A stretch of 64,000 nucleotides of DNA from Colidextribacter sp. OB.20 (lineage in GTDB: Bacteria > Bacillota > Clostridia > Oscillospirales > Oscillospiraceae): assembly GCF_009911595.1 (NCBI RefSeq), contig NZ_QWKG01000001.1, positions 91,474-155,473 of the forward strand, in the 5' to 3' direction. The stretch's first letter is position 1, and every line of letters begins with the position of its first letter. This document shows positions 31,806 to 40,292 of this stretch, piece by piece. The notes under the pieces are model-generated. The model made no database searches. It saw only the letters and a program-made list of their open reading frames with translations, and was not told the DNA's origin. Made by a program: the position numbers and the translations under genes.

Positions 31806-32347
31806 GAGGCGAAATACTTGGGCTCCACCTGCTCACACAGCCAAACGCCGTTCTCGGAGCGGTAGAAGCTCACCCCGTCCCGGGCCATCGCGGCCGCGTC
31901 GATGGTAATGACCACCGGACTTCCATGTCGTTTCCCCACCGCCATGGCCGTCTCAAAGTCCCCGGAGAGGTGGACATACTGCCGACTCATTTTTCGGATA
32001 CCCTCCTTTTGAATGGAGGGAAGAAACCGGCTGGCCGTGCCGTGGTAGAGGTATTGGGGCGGGGTCTCCTCCCGCAGCTCCACATCCACCTGAAGGGAGT
32101 GGCCCTGATTGGCCCGGATTTTCGTGCCGTCCCCGTTGAAGGAATACCGCTGCTTGTTGTTCTCCCGGACGATCCGCTCCAGGGTGTCCATGTCGATCCT
32201 CCGCCCGGTTCGGTTTACTCCGGCCAGCAGCTCATTCACGTCCGCCCAGCCGTGCTCGTCCAGGGTGATCCCCGCCGCGTGGGGGTCGTGGCGCAGGACC
32301 AGGCTCAAAAACCGGCCCAGCTTTACATCTGAATTGCTCTGTTCCAT
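31802..32347 (-). CDS. kptA: KptA/Tpt1 family RNA 2'-phosphotransferase
   Basis: The 181-residue protein has the N-terminal winged-helix part (KLGRFLSLVLRHDPHAAGI, DEHGWADVNELL) and RYSFNGDGTKIRANQGHSLQ. The NAD-binding part has LYHGTA, HLSGDFETAMAVGKRHG, VVITIDA and FYRSENGVWL. The catalytic pattern Arg-His-Arg-Arg appears complete. The enzyme transfers an RNA 2'-phosphate to NAD. The bacterial substrate is unknown, and no RNA ligase lies nearby. Confidence 0.93.
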   Translation of the reverse strand: MEQSNSDVKLGRFLSLVLRHDPHAAGITLDEHGWADVNELLAGVNRTGRRIDMDTLERIVRENNKQRYSFNGDGTKIRANQGHSLQVDVELREETPPQYLYHGTASRFLPSIQKEGIRKMSRQYVHLSGDFETAMAVGKRHGSPVVITIDAAAMARDGVSFYRSENGVWLCEQVEPKYFAS

Positions 32348-32384
32348 TGGCAGCTCCTAAGCTCTAACAGCTAAAGTTCTTTCG

Positions 32385-32408
32385 GTTCCTTTCTTTCAAG
32401 AAAGGAAC
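32385..32408. repeat. R5-type palindrome at the BaiN-like gene stop
   Basis: GTTCCTTTCTT and AAGAAAGGAAC around TC. With the leading AAAGTTCTTTCG it resembles the element at 33737-33776. The gene's last codons (FLS, stop TGA) lie inside the palindrome. Confidence 0.6.
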
Positions 32409-33673
32409 GCCTGTCCGGCGAGGACATACTCCGCCGCGCCCTCGCCCGCCGCCCGGCCGGTAGCCCAGGCGATTTGCAGGTTAAAGCCGCCGGTGTAGGC
32501 GTCCACGTCCAGCAGCTCCCCGGCGAAGAACAGGCCGGGGACCTTCCTGCTCATCATGGTTTTCGGGTCCACCTCTGACACCTTCACGCCGCCGGCGGTG
32601 ATGATGGCCTCATCAACCGGCCGGGGGCCGGACACCGCCACGGTAAAGCACTTGAACAGCTCCAGCAGCCGGCGGCGCTCCCCACGGGTCAGGTCGTGGG
32701 CCTTTTTATTTCCCGGGATATCCGCCTGCTCCAGCAGGACAGGCACCAGCAGCCGGGGAGCCAGGGCCCCCAGGAGATTGTCCATATCCCGGTTGGCTCC
32801 AGCGGTGAGCTCCCGGACCAGCCGGGCGTCCAGGGCCGGCTCATCCAGGGCGGGCTTCAAGTCGATGGCGCAGGTGTACTGGTCCTTCTCGAAGTCCCGC
32901 ATGTGGGCGCTGGCCGACAGCACCAGCGGTCCGGACAGGCCGAAATGGGTGAACAGCAGCTCCCCCTGCTCCTGGTAAACCGTCTTTTTTTTTCCGTTTT
33001 TTACTGTCAGAGTGACGTTTTTCAGGGCCAGGCCCTGCATCCGGGCGCAGAAGGGGTCCGGAGACTCCAGGGGCACCAGGGAGGGCCTGGGGGTCACGAT
33101 GGTGTGGCCCAGCTCCTCCGCCATCCACAGGCCGTCGCCGGTGGAGCCGGTGGCGGGGTAGGACAGCCCGCCGGTGGCCAGGATCACAGCCTTGCAGGGG
33201 AGGCCGCTGAGCTCCCTGCCTTCCCCCATCTCCACGGCGCACACCGCCCCGTCCTGGAGGCAGACGCCCGACACCCGGTCGTTTACAACAGGCACCTTCA
33301 GCCGTTTCAACTCGAAAAACAGGGCGTCGATGATGTCGATGGACTTGTCGGATGCGGGAAAGACCCGATTCCCCCGCTCCACCTTCAAGGGCACGCCCAG
33401 TGCCTCAAAAAATTCCTCCACCCAGGCGGGGGGTGTGTGCTCCAGGGTGCTGTAGAGAAACTTCCCGTTCCGGGGCACGGCGGCCCGCACCTCCTCGGGG
33501 GAGCAGTGGTTGGTCACGTTGCACCGGCCTTTCCCCGTGATATACAGCTTCCGGCCCACCTTCTGGTTGCGCTCGATCAGTGTGACAGACGCTCCCTGCC
33601 GGGCGGCGGCAATGGCCGCCATCATGCCGGCGGCTCCGCCGCCGACTACAATCAAATCATTCTTCAAATTCAA
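32396..33673 (-). CDS. NAD(P)/FAD-dependent oxidoreductase, HI0933/YhiN (BaiN-like) family
   Basis: The 425-residue flavoprotein starts with the FAD-binding motif LIVVGGGAAGMMAAIAAARQ, then GRKLYITGKGRCNVTN, the family signature. It continues with VILATGGLSYPATGSTGDG, LTHFGLSGP-like FTHFGLSGP, and the C-terminal PGLFFAGELLDVDAYTGGFN with QIAWATGR. Some members reduce bile-acid intermediates, but most have unknown substrates, so the BaiN activity should not be assumed. Confidence 0.9.
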   Translation of the reverse strand: MNLKNDLIVVGGGAAGMMAAIAAARQGASVTLIERNQKVGRKLYITGKGRCNVTNHCSPEEVRAAVPRNGKFLYSTLEHTPPAWVEEFFEALGVPLKVERGNRVFPASDKSIDIIDALFFELKRLKVPVVNDRVSGVCLQDGAVCAVEMGEGRELSGLPCKAVILATGGLSYPATGSTGDGLWMAEELGHTIVTPRPSLVPLESPDPFCARMQGLALKNVTLTVKNGKKKTVYQEQGELLFTHFGLSGPLVLSASAHMRDFEKDQYTCAIDLKPALDEPALDARLVRELTAGANRDMDNLLGALAPRLLVPVLLEQADIPGNKKAHDLTRGERRRLLELFKCFTVAVSGPRPVDEAIITAGGVKVSEVDPKTMMSRKVPGLFFAGELLDVDAYTGGFNLQIAWATGRAAGEGAAEYVLAGQAFLS

Positions 33674-33736
33674 CAGCCCTTAATCAATCCGCATATTGAG
33701 GCAAAAGCCTCCGACCTTAGAGCGGTACGCACAGGA

Positions 33737-33776
33737 AAGTTCTTTTTGGTTACTTTTTCTTTCAAGAAAAAGTAAC
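33737..33776. repeat. R5-type palindrome after rpiR
   Basis: GTTACTTTTTCTT and AAGAAAAAGTAAC (13-bp perfect stem, loop TC) begin directly at the rpiR stop, with AAAGTTCTTTTTG on the other side. It is probably also the rpiR terminator, though the T-run is not downstream. Confidence 0.65.
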
Positions 33777-34640
33777 TCATTCCTGCACCTTCTCATACAC
33801 GCCGTACTCGTCCCAGATGCCCTCCAGAGTCCGGAAGGTGCGCTCCACATCCTCGTTCTTCCGCTGGCTCACCGCCACCAGCAGGGCGTTCACCAGGGAC
33901 AGCGGGGCCACCAGGGAGTCCACAAAGGAGGCCATGTCGCTGCGGGCCATCAGCAGATACTGGGAGATGGGAATCAGGGGGGAGGCCTCACTGTCGGTAA
34001 TGGCCACCGTAGCGGCCCCCCGGTCCCGAGCGAAGCTCATAGCCTGGACGGTCCGGCTGGAGTATCGGGGAAAGCTGACGCCGATTACCACATCCCCCTC
34101 CCCCACCCGGAGCAGGCTCTCAAAAATTTCGCTGGCAGTGCTGGCGGATACCAGCACCACGTTGTCAAAAATCAGGTTGAAGTAGAAGTGCAGGAAGGAG
34201 GCGATGGCGGCAGAGGACCGCACGCCGATTATGTAAATCTTCCGGGCTGACACAATGGCGTCCACCGCCCGGTTGAAGCTCTCCCGGTCCAGCTCCTCCA
34301 GCGTCTGCCGGATCTTGTCAATGTCTGACTGGAGCACCATGGACAGCAGGTCCTGATCTCCCAGCCGGTCGTTGGTCACCTCAATACGCTGAACCGTGGT
34401 CAGCCGGTTCCGGATCATCTTCTGAATGGAGCGCTGCATGTCCGGGTATCCGTCGTAGCCCAGCTCGGAGGCGAAACGGACCACAGTGGACTCACTGACC
34501 CCCACCTTTTTGCCAAGCCGGCTGGCCGTCATGAAGGCGGCCTTGTCGTAGCTGTTCAGGATGTAATCCGCAATTTTCCTCTGTCCCTTGGAAAATCCAC
34601 CCATATTTTCCTGGATCACCGTCAGGATATCGTAACTCAT
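33777..34640 (-). CDS. MurR/RpiR family transcriptional regulator
   Basis: The 287-residue protein has an N-terminal HTH_6 domain (FSKGQRKIADYILNSYDKAA, KKVGVSESTVVRFASELGYD) and a C-terminal SIS sugar-isomerase-like domain (~125-260: IYIIGVRSSAAIASFLHFYF, VVIGVSFPRYSSRTVQA, ATVAITDSEASPLI). Such regulators sense phosphosugars. No sugar operon is adjacent, so targets are not evident. ATG at 34640 is preferred because GGGGCGG precedes it. Confidence 0.9.
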   Translation of the reverse strand: MSYDILTVIQENMGGFSKGQRKIADYILNSYDKAAFMTASRLGKKVGVSESTVVRFASELGYDGYPDMQRSIQKMIRNRLTTVQRIEVTNDRLGDQDLLSMVLQSDIDKIRQTLEELDRESFNRAVDAIVSARKIYIIGVRSSAAIASFLHFYFNLIFDNVVLVSASTASEIFESLLRVGEGDVVIGVSFPRYSSRTVQAMSFARDRGAATVAITDSEASPLIPISQYLLMARSDMASFVDSLVAPLSLVNALLVAVSQRKNEDVERTFRTLEGIWDEYGVYEKVQE

Positions 34641-34689
34641 TGCTTCCGCCCCTTTGGAGTTGCTCATTGGAAGTCATCATACTCCTTTT

Positions 34690-34747
34690 TCCGGAAAAAA
34701 GCAAGAGATTTTTGCAGGAAATGCACATTTTTCCTGCAAAAATCTCT
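34690..34747 (-). terminator. Terminator of rluB with 17-bp perfect stem
   Basis: On minus, AGAGATTTTTGCAGGAA and TTCCTGCAAAAATCTCT form a 17-bp stem overlapping the rluB stop, followed by TGCTTTTTTCC. Confidence 0.88.
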
Positions 34748-35469
34748 CAGACACCGCTCAGCCCGCCGGTGAGCCGCAGCAGCTCGTCCTCCGTCAGATT
34801 CCGCCACTGTCCCGGCTTCAGGGATCGGTCCAGAGACAGCCCCCCCTCCCGGATGCGCTTCAGCCGCAGCACCTCCAGCCCCGCCTGGGCGCACATCCGG
34901 CGCACCTGCCGGTTCTTCCCCTGGTGGATGGTGATTGCCAGCTGATGAACCCCGCCGCTGTCCCGGCCCCGGCGCACCCGGGCGGGAGACAGCGGCTCTC
35001 CGTCCAGTGTCATGGGGCCGGACAGGATGGGCAGGGCCTTGTTTATGTTCCCGGTCACCCACACCAGATACTCCTTGTCCACCCGGTGGCTGGGGTGGAG
35101 CAGCTGGTGGGTCAGGGCGCCGTCGTCGGTGAGGAGGAGCAGCCCCTCGGAGTCCATGTCCAGCCGCCCCACCGGCCACACCCGGGCGGGGCAGCCAGCC
35201 ACCAGGCCGGCCACCGTCCTCCGGCCCTTCTCGTCGGAGAGGGTGGTGACATATCCCCGGGGCTTGTTCAGCATGAGATAGGTCCTCCCGTTCCCGGGCC
35301 GCAGGGGCCGGCCGTCCACCAGGACGGCGTCCCGGTCCAGGTCCGCCCGGTCCCCCAGGCGGGCCCTCTCCCCGTTGACCGTCACCCGTCCGGCGGTAAT
35401 CCACTCCTCCGCCGCCCGCCGGGAGGCCAGCCCGCAGGCGGAGATCAGTTTTTGCAGGCGCTCCTCCAT
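34747..35469 (-). CDS. rluB: Pseudouridine synthase of the RluB/RsuA type
   Basis: The 240-residue enzyme has an N-terminal S4 RNA-binding domain (MEERLQKLISACGLASRRAA, GRVTVNGERARLGD) and the catalytic domain with Asp in VGRLDMDSEGLLLLT, MLNKPRGYVTT and ITIHQGKNRQVRRM. It converts uridines in 23S (RluB) or 16S (RsuA) rRNA. Firmicute members next to scpAB are usually RluB-like; this copy is 4 kb from scpA on the same strand. Confidence 0.9.
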   Translation of the reverse strand: MEERLQKLISACGLASRRAAEEWITAGRVTVNGERARLGDRADLDRDAVLVDGRPLRPGNGRTYLMLNKPRGYVTTLSDEKGRRTVAGLVAGCPARVWPVGRLDMDSEGLLLLTDDGALTHQLLHPSHRVDKEYLVWVTGNINKALPILSGPMTLDGEPLSPARVRRGRDSGGVHQLAITIHQGKNRQVRRMCAQAGLEVLRLKRIREGGLSLDRSLKPGQWRNLTEDELLRLTGGLSGV

Positions 35470-35485
35470 CGGGCAGTCCTCCTCT

Positions 35486-35622
35486 CCTTCGTCCCCCGCA
35501 GGGGAAAGCCTCCCTTCGCAAAGGGAGGTGACATCCGCAAGGCGGATGACGGAGGGTTTTCCTGTAAAGAAAACCCCCTGTCAGCTTCGCTGACAGCCCC
35601 CCCTTTATGAAGGGGGCCTCAG
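35486..35622. repeat. R4-type composite repeat between rluB and dacF
   Basis: It contains GCCTCCCTTCGCAAAGGGAGG, CATCCGCAAGGCGGATG, AGGGTTTT / AAAACCCC, CTGTCAGCTTCGCTGACAG and CCCCCCTTTATGAAGGGGGC. The CTGTCAGC arm is shared with 31235-31497. No gene is visible. Confidence 0.7.
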
Positions 35623-35625
35623 GTG

Positions 35626-36738
35626 CTACAAATTGGTAATCCGTTCCCAGATACCCCCCAGCCAGCCGGAGGGCCCGGCCTGGTCCCGGGGGACATCCGC
35701 AGCGGCAATCAGGGGCAGGCGGGCAAGCTCCTCTGAGTTGACATAACATACCGCTTCTCCCACCCGGGTCCCTGCCCTCACCGGGGCCTCCAGAGCTGTC
35801 TCGTCCAGCTCATAGGCCACCTCCGCCGTCTCGCCGGCGGCCAGAGCGGCGGTCAGCGCCCCGGCTGTTTCCACCGGACAGACAGGAATCAGTCCGCCGG
35901 ACACTGGCAGCTGTCCCACCCGCTCCCCCGCTCTGGCCAGGGTCCGGGCCTCATAGCTGGCAAAGCCCCAGTCCAGGAGGGCGGTGTGGTCCGCCCAGTC
36001 GCTGGGGGCGTTGAGGGTGACACAGATCAGGGTGGTCCCCTCCCGCCTCGCGGCGCTGACCAGGGTCCGGCCCGACCCCTCGGTATATCCGGTTTTCAGG
36101 CCGATACAGCCCTCATAGCGCCAGAGGAGCTTGTTGTGGTTGGTAAAGGTGTAGGTGCCCAGGGTAATGGACCTGGTGGCGGCGATTTTCGCCAAAATCT
36201 CGTTGTCCAGGCAGGCCCGGGCCAGCAGAGCCATGTCCCAGGCGCTGGAGTAGTGGCCCTCCTCGTTCAGGCCGTTGGGGTTGATAAAGGCGGTGTCCTC
36301 CATCCCCAGCTCCCGGGCCTTCTGGTTCATTTGGGCCACAAAGCCCTCCACACTGCCGCCGCACCAGCCGGCGATGGCCAGGGCGGCGTCGTTGCCTGAG
36401 CGGAGCATCAGGCCGTAGAGCAGGGTCTCCAGCGGGATCCTCTCCCCCGGCCGCAGGTAGAGGGAGGAGCCCTCCGCCCCCGTCCACTCCCGGGCCACGG
36501 TGACCGTCTCGTCCAGACTGTGCCCCGACTCCAGGGCCGTCAGGGCGGTCATCAGCTTGGTAATGCTGGCGATGGGCCGGCGGGTATGGCCGTCCTTCTC
36601 ATAGAGGACCCGCCCGCTGTCCGCGTCCATCAAAACGGCGCTGGCGGCGGACACCCCAGGGGCACGCTCCGCCCCGGCGCCCGGCAGCGCCGCCCACAGC
36701 AGCGCCGCAGCCAGCGCAATCGAAAAAAGCCGCTTCAT
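35626..36738 (-). CDS. dacF: D-alanyl-D-alanine carboxypeptidase (PBP5/DacF-type)
   Basis: The 370-residue protein has a signal peptide (KRLFSIALAAALLWAALPGAGA). The serine peptidase S11 domain carries SITK (active Ser/Lys), RSGN and LKTGYTEGSG; a C-terminal PBP5 beta domain with a hydrophobic end follows. It trims D-Ala from peptidoglycan stem peptides. Neighbouring ytfJ and scpAB make a sporulation DacF-type assignment likely but not certain. Confidence 0.9.
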   Translation of the reverse strand: MKRLFSIALAAALLWAALPGAGAERAPGVSAASAVLMDADSGRVLYEKDGHTRRPIASITKLMTALTALESGHSLDETVTVAREWTGAEGSSLYLRPGERIPLETLLYGLMLRSGNDAALAIAGWCGGSVEGFVAQMNQKARELGMEDTAFINPNGLNEEGHYSSAWDMALLARACLDNEILAKIAATRSITLGTYTFTNHNKLLWRYEGCIGLKTGYTEGSGRTLVSAARREGTTLICVTLNAPSDWADHTALLDWGFASYEARTLARAGERVGQLPVSGGLIPVCPVETAGALTAALAAGETAEVAYELDETALEAPVRAGTRVGEAVCYVNSEELARLPLIAAADVPRDQAGPSGWLGGIWERITNL

Positions 36739-36822
36739 GCTGCCACCTTCTTTTCAGTCGATGGCCTTAGTATGGAACGGCTTTTTACCTTTCTTTCCAG
36801 GAAATTTTATGTTTTTGTGTCT

Positions 36823-36898
36823 GTAGGGGCGGCTATCAGCCGCCCGCAATGCTTTGAGGGCCTATTCTGAGCTGCGGGCGGTAGATATCCGCCCCTAC
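36823..36898. repeat. R2 palindromic repeat between dacF and ytfJ
   Basis: GTAGGGGCGGCTATCAGCC at the left and GGATATCTACCGCCCGC-type sequence ending ATCCGCCCCTAC at the right. It fills most of the 190-base gap; nothing else is visible there. Confidence 0.78.
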
Positions 36899-36927
36899 AG
36901 CCCCTCTTCCAGATCAGTCGCAGGCTA

Positions 36928-37356
36928 TTACTCGGCGAAGTCGGCCTCCGCTTCCTTTTTGGCCTTCTTCTCCTGCTGCTCCTCAATAAAGCCGGTGACC
37001 TTATCCACCACCTCAGGCACCGTGTCGATGAGCCGGCCCACAGCGGTGGCGGGAGGCGGGGCCACAGGGAGCAGCTTCACGCTGCCATCCTCCTTGACAA
37101 TCAGGAAGGCCACCGGCTCCAGCTTGGCGCTGGCGGCGGAGCCGCCGCCAAAGCTGTCCTTCGTCCCTCCGGATTTTGTGGAAAACTCCGTTCCGCCCCC
37201 TCCCATGCCGAAGGACATCTTTGACACAGGGATGAGGGTGACACCCTCCGCCTGAATGGGGGTGCCGATGATGGTGTTGGCGTCCGCCATCACCTTGATA
37301 TTCTCCATGGTAATCTTCATCAGCTCGCCGAGGGAGTTCTTTTTCTCCTGTTCCAT
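36928..37356 (-). CDS. ytfJ: GerW family sporulation protein YtfJ
   Basis: The 142-residue protein has ITMENIKVMADANTIIGTPI, VTLIPVSKMSFGMGGGGTEF, a Gly-rich loop, and EPVAFLIVKEDGSVKLLPV, the full YtfJ/GerW pattern. A charged helical tail follows. In Bacillus GerW is needed for normal spore germination with L-alanine. It lies 3 bases downstream of the DUF2953 gene, matching the ytfI-ytfJ pair. Confidence 0.95.
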   Translation of the reverse strand: MEQEKKNSLGELMKITMENIKVMADANTIIGTPIQAEGVTLIPVSKMSFGMGGGGTEFSTKSGGTKDSFGGGSAASAKLEPVAFLIVKEDGSVKLLPVAPPPATAVGRLIDTVPEVVDKVTGFIEEQQEKKAKKEAEADFAE

Positions 37357-37359
37357 AGG

Positions 37360-38004
37360 TCATGCCGCCTTTCTCTGCTGTCGTTTTAATTTCAGCCGCT
37401 TTTTCGCGGCAAGTGCTCCAAACAGTGCCTTTACCCCGGCCCGCAGGCCAATCCACACAATATTTCCCAGCTTCAGAGAGAAGGACGCCAGGCCGTAGAC
37501 CGTCATCCCCGGAGAATCGAAGTCCAGTCTCACCCGGGCGGTGCCGTCCTTCACATGGAACGCTTTGGTCAGCGGAAGCCACAGCGCCCCCAGGGCGGCG
37601 TTGGCCTGGCCGTACAGCATGGCCGCGTCCGCCGGGTCGGAGGAGCCCGCCGTCAGCTCCAGCTCCAGGGTGTCGATCCGAAAGTCCCGCCACAGCCCCT
37701 TTGCCGCCTCCAGACCCACAGGCAGCAGGGCCTGGGCGTACTCCAGAGCCCCGCCCAACTTCTCCGGAAGGGGGGTGGGGGGCTTCTCCTCCTTCGGCTT
37801 TTTGGGCTTCTTATCCTTCGGCTTTTGGGGCTTTTTCGGCTTCTCCTCCCTGGGCTTCATGGGGAGTATTTTGATCTGAAGCCTGCCCAGCCTGGCCCAG
37901 AGAAAAAAGCCCTCGGCGTTGAACCGCGCCCGGCAGCCCACCCGAATCTGTCCGATGAGGAACAGAATCAGGACTATGGCGGCCAGAATATACAGCGCCC
38001 TCAT
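37360..38004 (-). CDS. DUF2953 domain protein (YtfI-like)
   Basis: The 214-residue protein has an N-terminal membrane helix (LYILAAIVLILFLIGQI), a strand-rich GFFLWARLGRLQIKILP, a long Lys/Pro/Glu-rich linker (~48-80, KKPQKPK/KKPKEE repeats) and the DUF2953 part with AGSSDPADAAMLYGQANAAL. It is the usual partner of ytfJ in spore formers. It overlaps scpB by 4 bases and precedes ytfJ. Confidence 0.85.
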   Translation of the reverse strand: MRALYILAAIVLILFLIGQIRVGCRARFNAEGFFLWARLGRLQIKILPMKPREEKPKKPQKPKDKKPKKPKEEKPPTPLPEKLGGALEYAQALLPVGLEAAKGLWRDFRIDTLELELTAGSSDPADAAMLYGQANAALGALWLPLTKAFHVKDGTARVRLDFDSPGMTVYGLASFSLKLGNIVWIGLRAGVKALFGALAAKKRLKLKRQQRKAA

Positions 38005-38639
38005 GGCGCCTCCGCCGGAGTCTCCGGCGGCGCCTCTTCCCCGTCAGGGACTTCCTCCGGGGACTCAGCCTCCCGGAGGCGCTGCAGGCTGGCCTCCAGC
38101 TCCAGGGTGAGCTGACTGCCCTCCTGGGACTGATTGGGCAGCTCAGGCAGCTCCTCCAGGCTGGACAGGCCAAAGGAGCGCAGGAAGTTTTTCGTCGTTT
38201 TGAACTGCATGGGCCGGCCGGGGACGGCCAGGCGGCCCGCCTCGCAGATCAGCTCCCGCTCCAGCAGCAGACCCATGGTGTAGGAGCTGTCCACTCCCCG
38301 CACCTGGTCCACATAGGCCCGGGTAACGGGCTGGTAGTAGGCGATGATGGCCAGCACCTCCAACGCCGGCTGGGACAGCCGGGCGGGCTTGCGGCTCTCC
38401 AGGGTCTGGCGGATATAGGGGGCAAACTCCGGCGCGGAGCACAGCTGATAGCTGGTGTCCAGCTTCACCAGGCGGATGCCCCGGCGGTCGTAGCTGTACT
38501 GATCCATCAGCCGCTGGGCCACCGCGTCCAGGGTGGGCCGGTCCACCTCCAGCCCCAGGCACAGACGCTCCACCGCCACCGGCTCTCCGGCGGCGAACAG
38601 CACCCCCTCCAGGGCGGATTCCAGCTCTTTCACTTCCAC
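38001..38639 (-). CDS. scpB: Segregation and condensation protein B
   Basis: The 212-residue protein is made of two winged-helix domains (LESALEGVLFAAGEPVAVER, SYQLCSAPEFAPYIRQTLES, LSQPALEVLAIIAYYQPVTR, VDSSYTMGLLLERELI, FKTTKNFLRSFGLSSLEELP). With ScpA it forms the SMC kleisin complex that compacts the chromosome. A disordered Glu/Pro-rich tail ends the protein. It overlaps DUF2953 by 4 bases. It is split from scpA by an R4 repeat. Confidence 0.95.
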   Translation of the reverse strand: MEVKELESALEGVLFAAGEPVAVERLCLGLEVDRPTLDAVAQRLMDQYSYDRRGIRLVKLDTSYQLCSAPEFAPYIRQTLESRKPARLSQPALEVLAIIAYYQPVTRAYVDQVRGVDSSYTMGLLLERELICEAGRLAVPGRPMQFKTTKNFLRSFGLSSLEELPELPNQSQEGSQLTLELEASLQRLREAESPEEVPDGEEAPPETPAEAP

Positions 38640-38654
38640 GACCTCACCTCCTTA

Positions 38655-38752
38655 GCCCTTGGCTCCCCCTTGGAGGAGCTGCCGCCGCCGCAGGCGGTGA
38701 CTGAGAGGGCTCTCTCCGGCCCTTCGGGCCGCCTCCCCCATAGGGAAATTTC
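38655..38752. repeat. R4-type repeat between scpA and scpB
   Basis: It contains GGCTCCCCCTTGGAGGAGC, GCCGCAGGCGGTGACTGAG and GGCCCTTCGGGCC. Its left and middle parts match other R4 blocks. It ends at the scpA stop codon. Confidence 0.65.
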
Positions 38753-39547
38753 CTAATAATTCTCCGCTGTAAACTCCACCGCGCCCTCCTCCTGGGTACT
38801 GGTGACGGTGCAGTCTGTCTCTGTCCCGGCCAGGAGCAGGCGACGGTTCTTGCACAGCTCCAGGACGGCCAGGAAGGTAGCCACAATCTCCGACCGGCTG
38901 CGGCTGCCCTTGAACAGGGCCCGGAACCGAGTTACGCCATAGTCCACCAGCCGCCGGAGGATTTCCCCCGCCTTATCGGCCACCGGGTAGGGTTCCCGGC
39001 CCACAATGCCCTGAAAGGCGGACACTGGCGGGGGCAGCTTGTTGTCCGCCCGGCTGAGGACGGCGGTTATGGCCTTCAAAATATCCTGCCGGCTGTGGAC
39101 ATAGCGGTAGACCTTATCCGTCTGGACCGCCTCGGGCACCTTGGTCAGGTAGTCCCGGCCCACCTGGTAGCGGCCGTCCATGGCGGGGACCACCGCCTTG
39201 ATCTTCAGGTAGTTCTCGTTGCGCTGGTGGGCCTCCAGGGTGGCGATGAGCTGTTCCATCTCGCTCATGGCCTCCTCGTCGTTGATGGACAGCAGCATTC
39301 TGGTTTTGATGTACACCAGATGGGAGGCCATGGTGACAAAGTCGCTGGCAACCTCCAGGTCCAATTCCTTCCGCTTGTTCATCCACTCCATATACTGGTC
39401 CAGGATGAGGGCAATTTGAATGTCCTTGATTTCCAGCTTGTTCTTGCTCAGCAGATGGAGAATCAGGTCCAGCGGGCCCACAAAGTCCTCCATGCTCTCC
39501 TCTTTCGCCTTCACCACCCCCTCCAGGTGGTAAATGGGTGCCTCCAA
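38753..39547 (-). CDS. scpA: Segregation and condensation protein A (kleisin)
   Basis: The 264-residue kleisin has the N-terminal SMC-binding part (DFVGPLDLILHLLSKNKLEI, DQYMEWMN) and a helical middle (DFVTMASHLVYIKTRMLL). The C-terminal winged helix is VATFLAVLELCKNRR. It bridges SMC heads with ScpB. The start is TTG at 39547, 6-7 bases after GGGAGGTG. The last residues (TSTQEEGAVEFTAENY) are typical for the family. Confidence 0.95.
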   Translation of the reverse strand: MEAPIYHLEGVVKAKEESMEDFVGPLDLILHLLSKNKLEIKDIQIALILDQYMEWMNKRKELDLEVASDFVTMASHLVYIKTRMLLSINDEEAMSEMEQLIATLEAHQRNENYLKIKAVVPAMDGRYQVGRDYLTKVPEAVQTDKVYRYVHSRQDILKAITAVLSRADNKLPPPVSAFQGIVGREPYPVADKAGEILRRLVDYGVTRFRALFKGSRSRSEIVATFLAVLELCKNRRLLLAGTETDCTVTSTQEEGAVEFTAENY

Positions 39548-39672
39548 GGGCCCACCTCCCCATTTTCAGATTATCATTTCAGTTATTATACCAGTTTATC
39601 CCGGAAAAGACAAGGGAAATTCCGAAGAAGTCCAACGACAGCGGCGGTCCCCAGGGGAACCGCCGCGCCGCG

Positions 39673-40263
39673 CTATTCAATTCCGGAGAAAATCGCCGAG
39701 AGCAGCTCCTCCCGGCCGGCGCCCTTCTCCGCGGAGAAGGGGATGAGCTGGTCCTCCTCCCCCAGCTCCAGGGTATCCCGGATGAGCTGGAGGCTGCCCT
39801 CAATCTCGCTCTTTTTCAGCTTATCCAGCTTGTTCGCCACAATGATGAGAGGACAGCCGGTGTCCTTGAACCACTGAAACATGGTGCAGTCATCGGCGGT
39901 GGGCTTGTGTCGGACGTCCACGATCATCACCCCCAGGGTGAGCAGGTCGGGCCGGGCGAAATAGTCCTCCATCAGCCTTCCCCAGCGGTCCCGCTCCGCC
40001 TTGGACACCTTGGCGTAGCCATAACCGGGCAGGTCCACCAGATAAAAGGCCCCATCGATATTGAAGTAGTTCACATGGATGGTCTTCCCCGGCGCAGCCC
40101 CCACCCGGGCGAAGTTCTTCCGGTTGAGAAGGCGGTTGATGACCGAGGACTTGCCCACATTGGACCGGCCGGCGAAGGCCACCTGGGGCAGACCGTCCTG
40201 AATAAAGTTCTTCGGGGAGACGGCGGAGAGGACAAACTCCGCTTTTTGCAAATTGACAGCCAT
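39673..40263 (-). CDS. engB: Ribosome biogenesis GTP-binding protein YsxC/EngB
   Basis: The 196-residue GTPase has G1 AGRSNVGKSSVINRL, G2 region GKTIHVNYF, G3 VDLPGYGYAKV, G4 IVANKLDKL and G5 FSAEKGAG. YsxC acts in late 50S subunit assembly. It lies downstream of lon on the same strand, as in many Firmicutes, with R2 and R3 repeats in between. Confidence 0.95.
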   Translation of the reverse strand: MAVNLQKAEFVLSAVSPKNFIQDGLPQVAFAGRSNVGKSSVINRLLNRKNFARVGAAPGKTIHVNYFNIDGAFYLVDLPGYGYAKVSKAERDRWGRLMEDYFARPDLLTLGVMIVDVRHKPTADDCTMFQWFKDTGCPLIIVANKLDKLKKSEIEGSLQLIRDTLELGEEDQLIPFSAEKGAGREELLSAIFSGIE

Positions 40264-40292
40264 GACAGGCCCCCTTCACGCATGTTCGCTCT

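Noticed and set aside
34664..35749. A 361-codon frame on minus over rluB
   Set aside because: It is an alternate frame of rluB and the R4 block with Pro/Gly/Arg-rich composition; rluB is clear in the correct frame.
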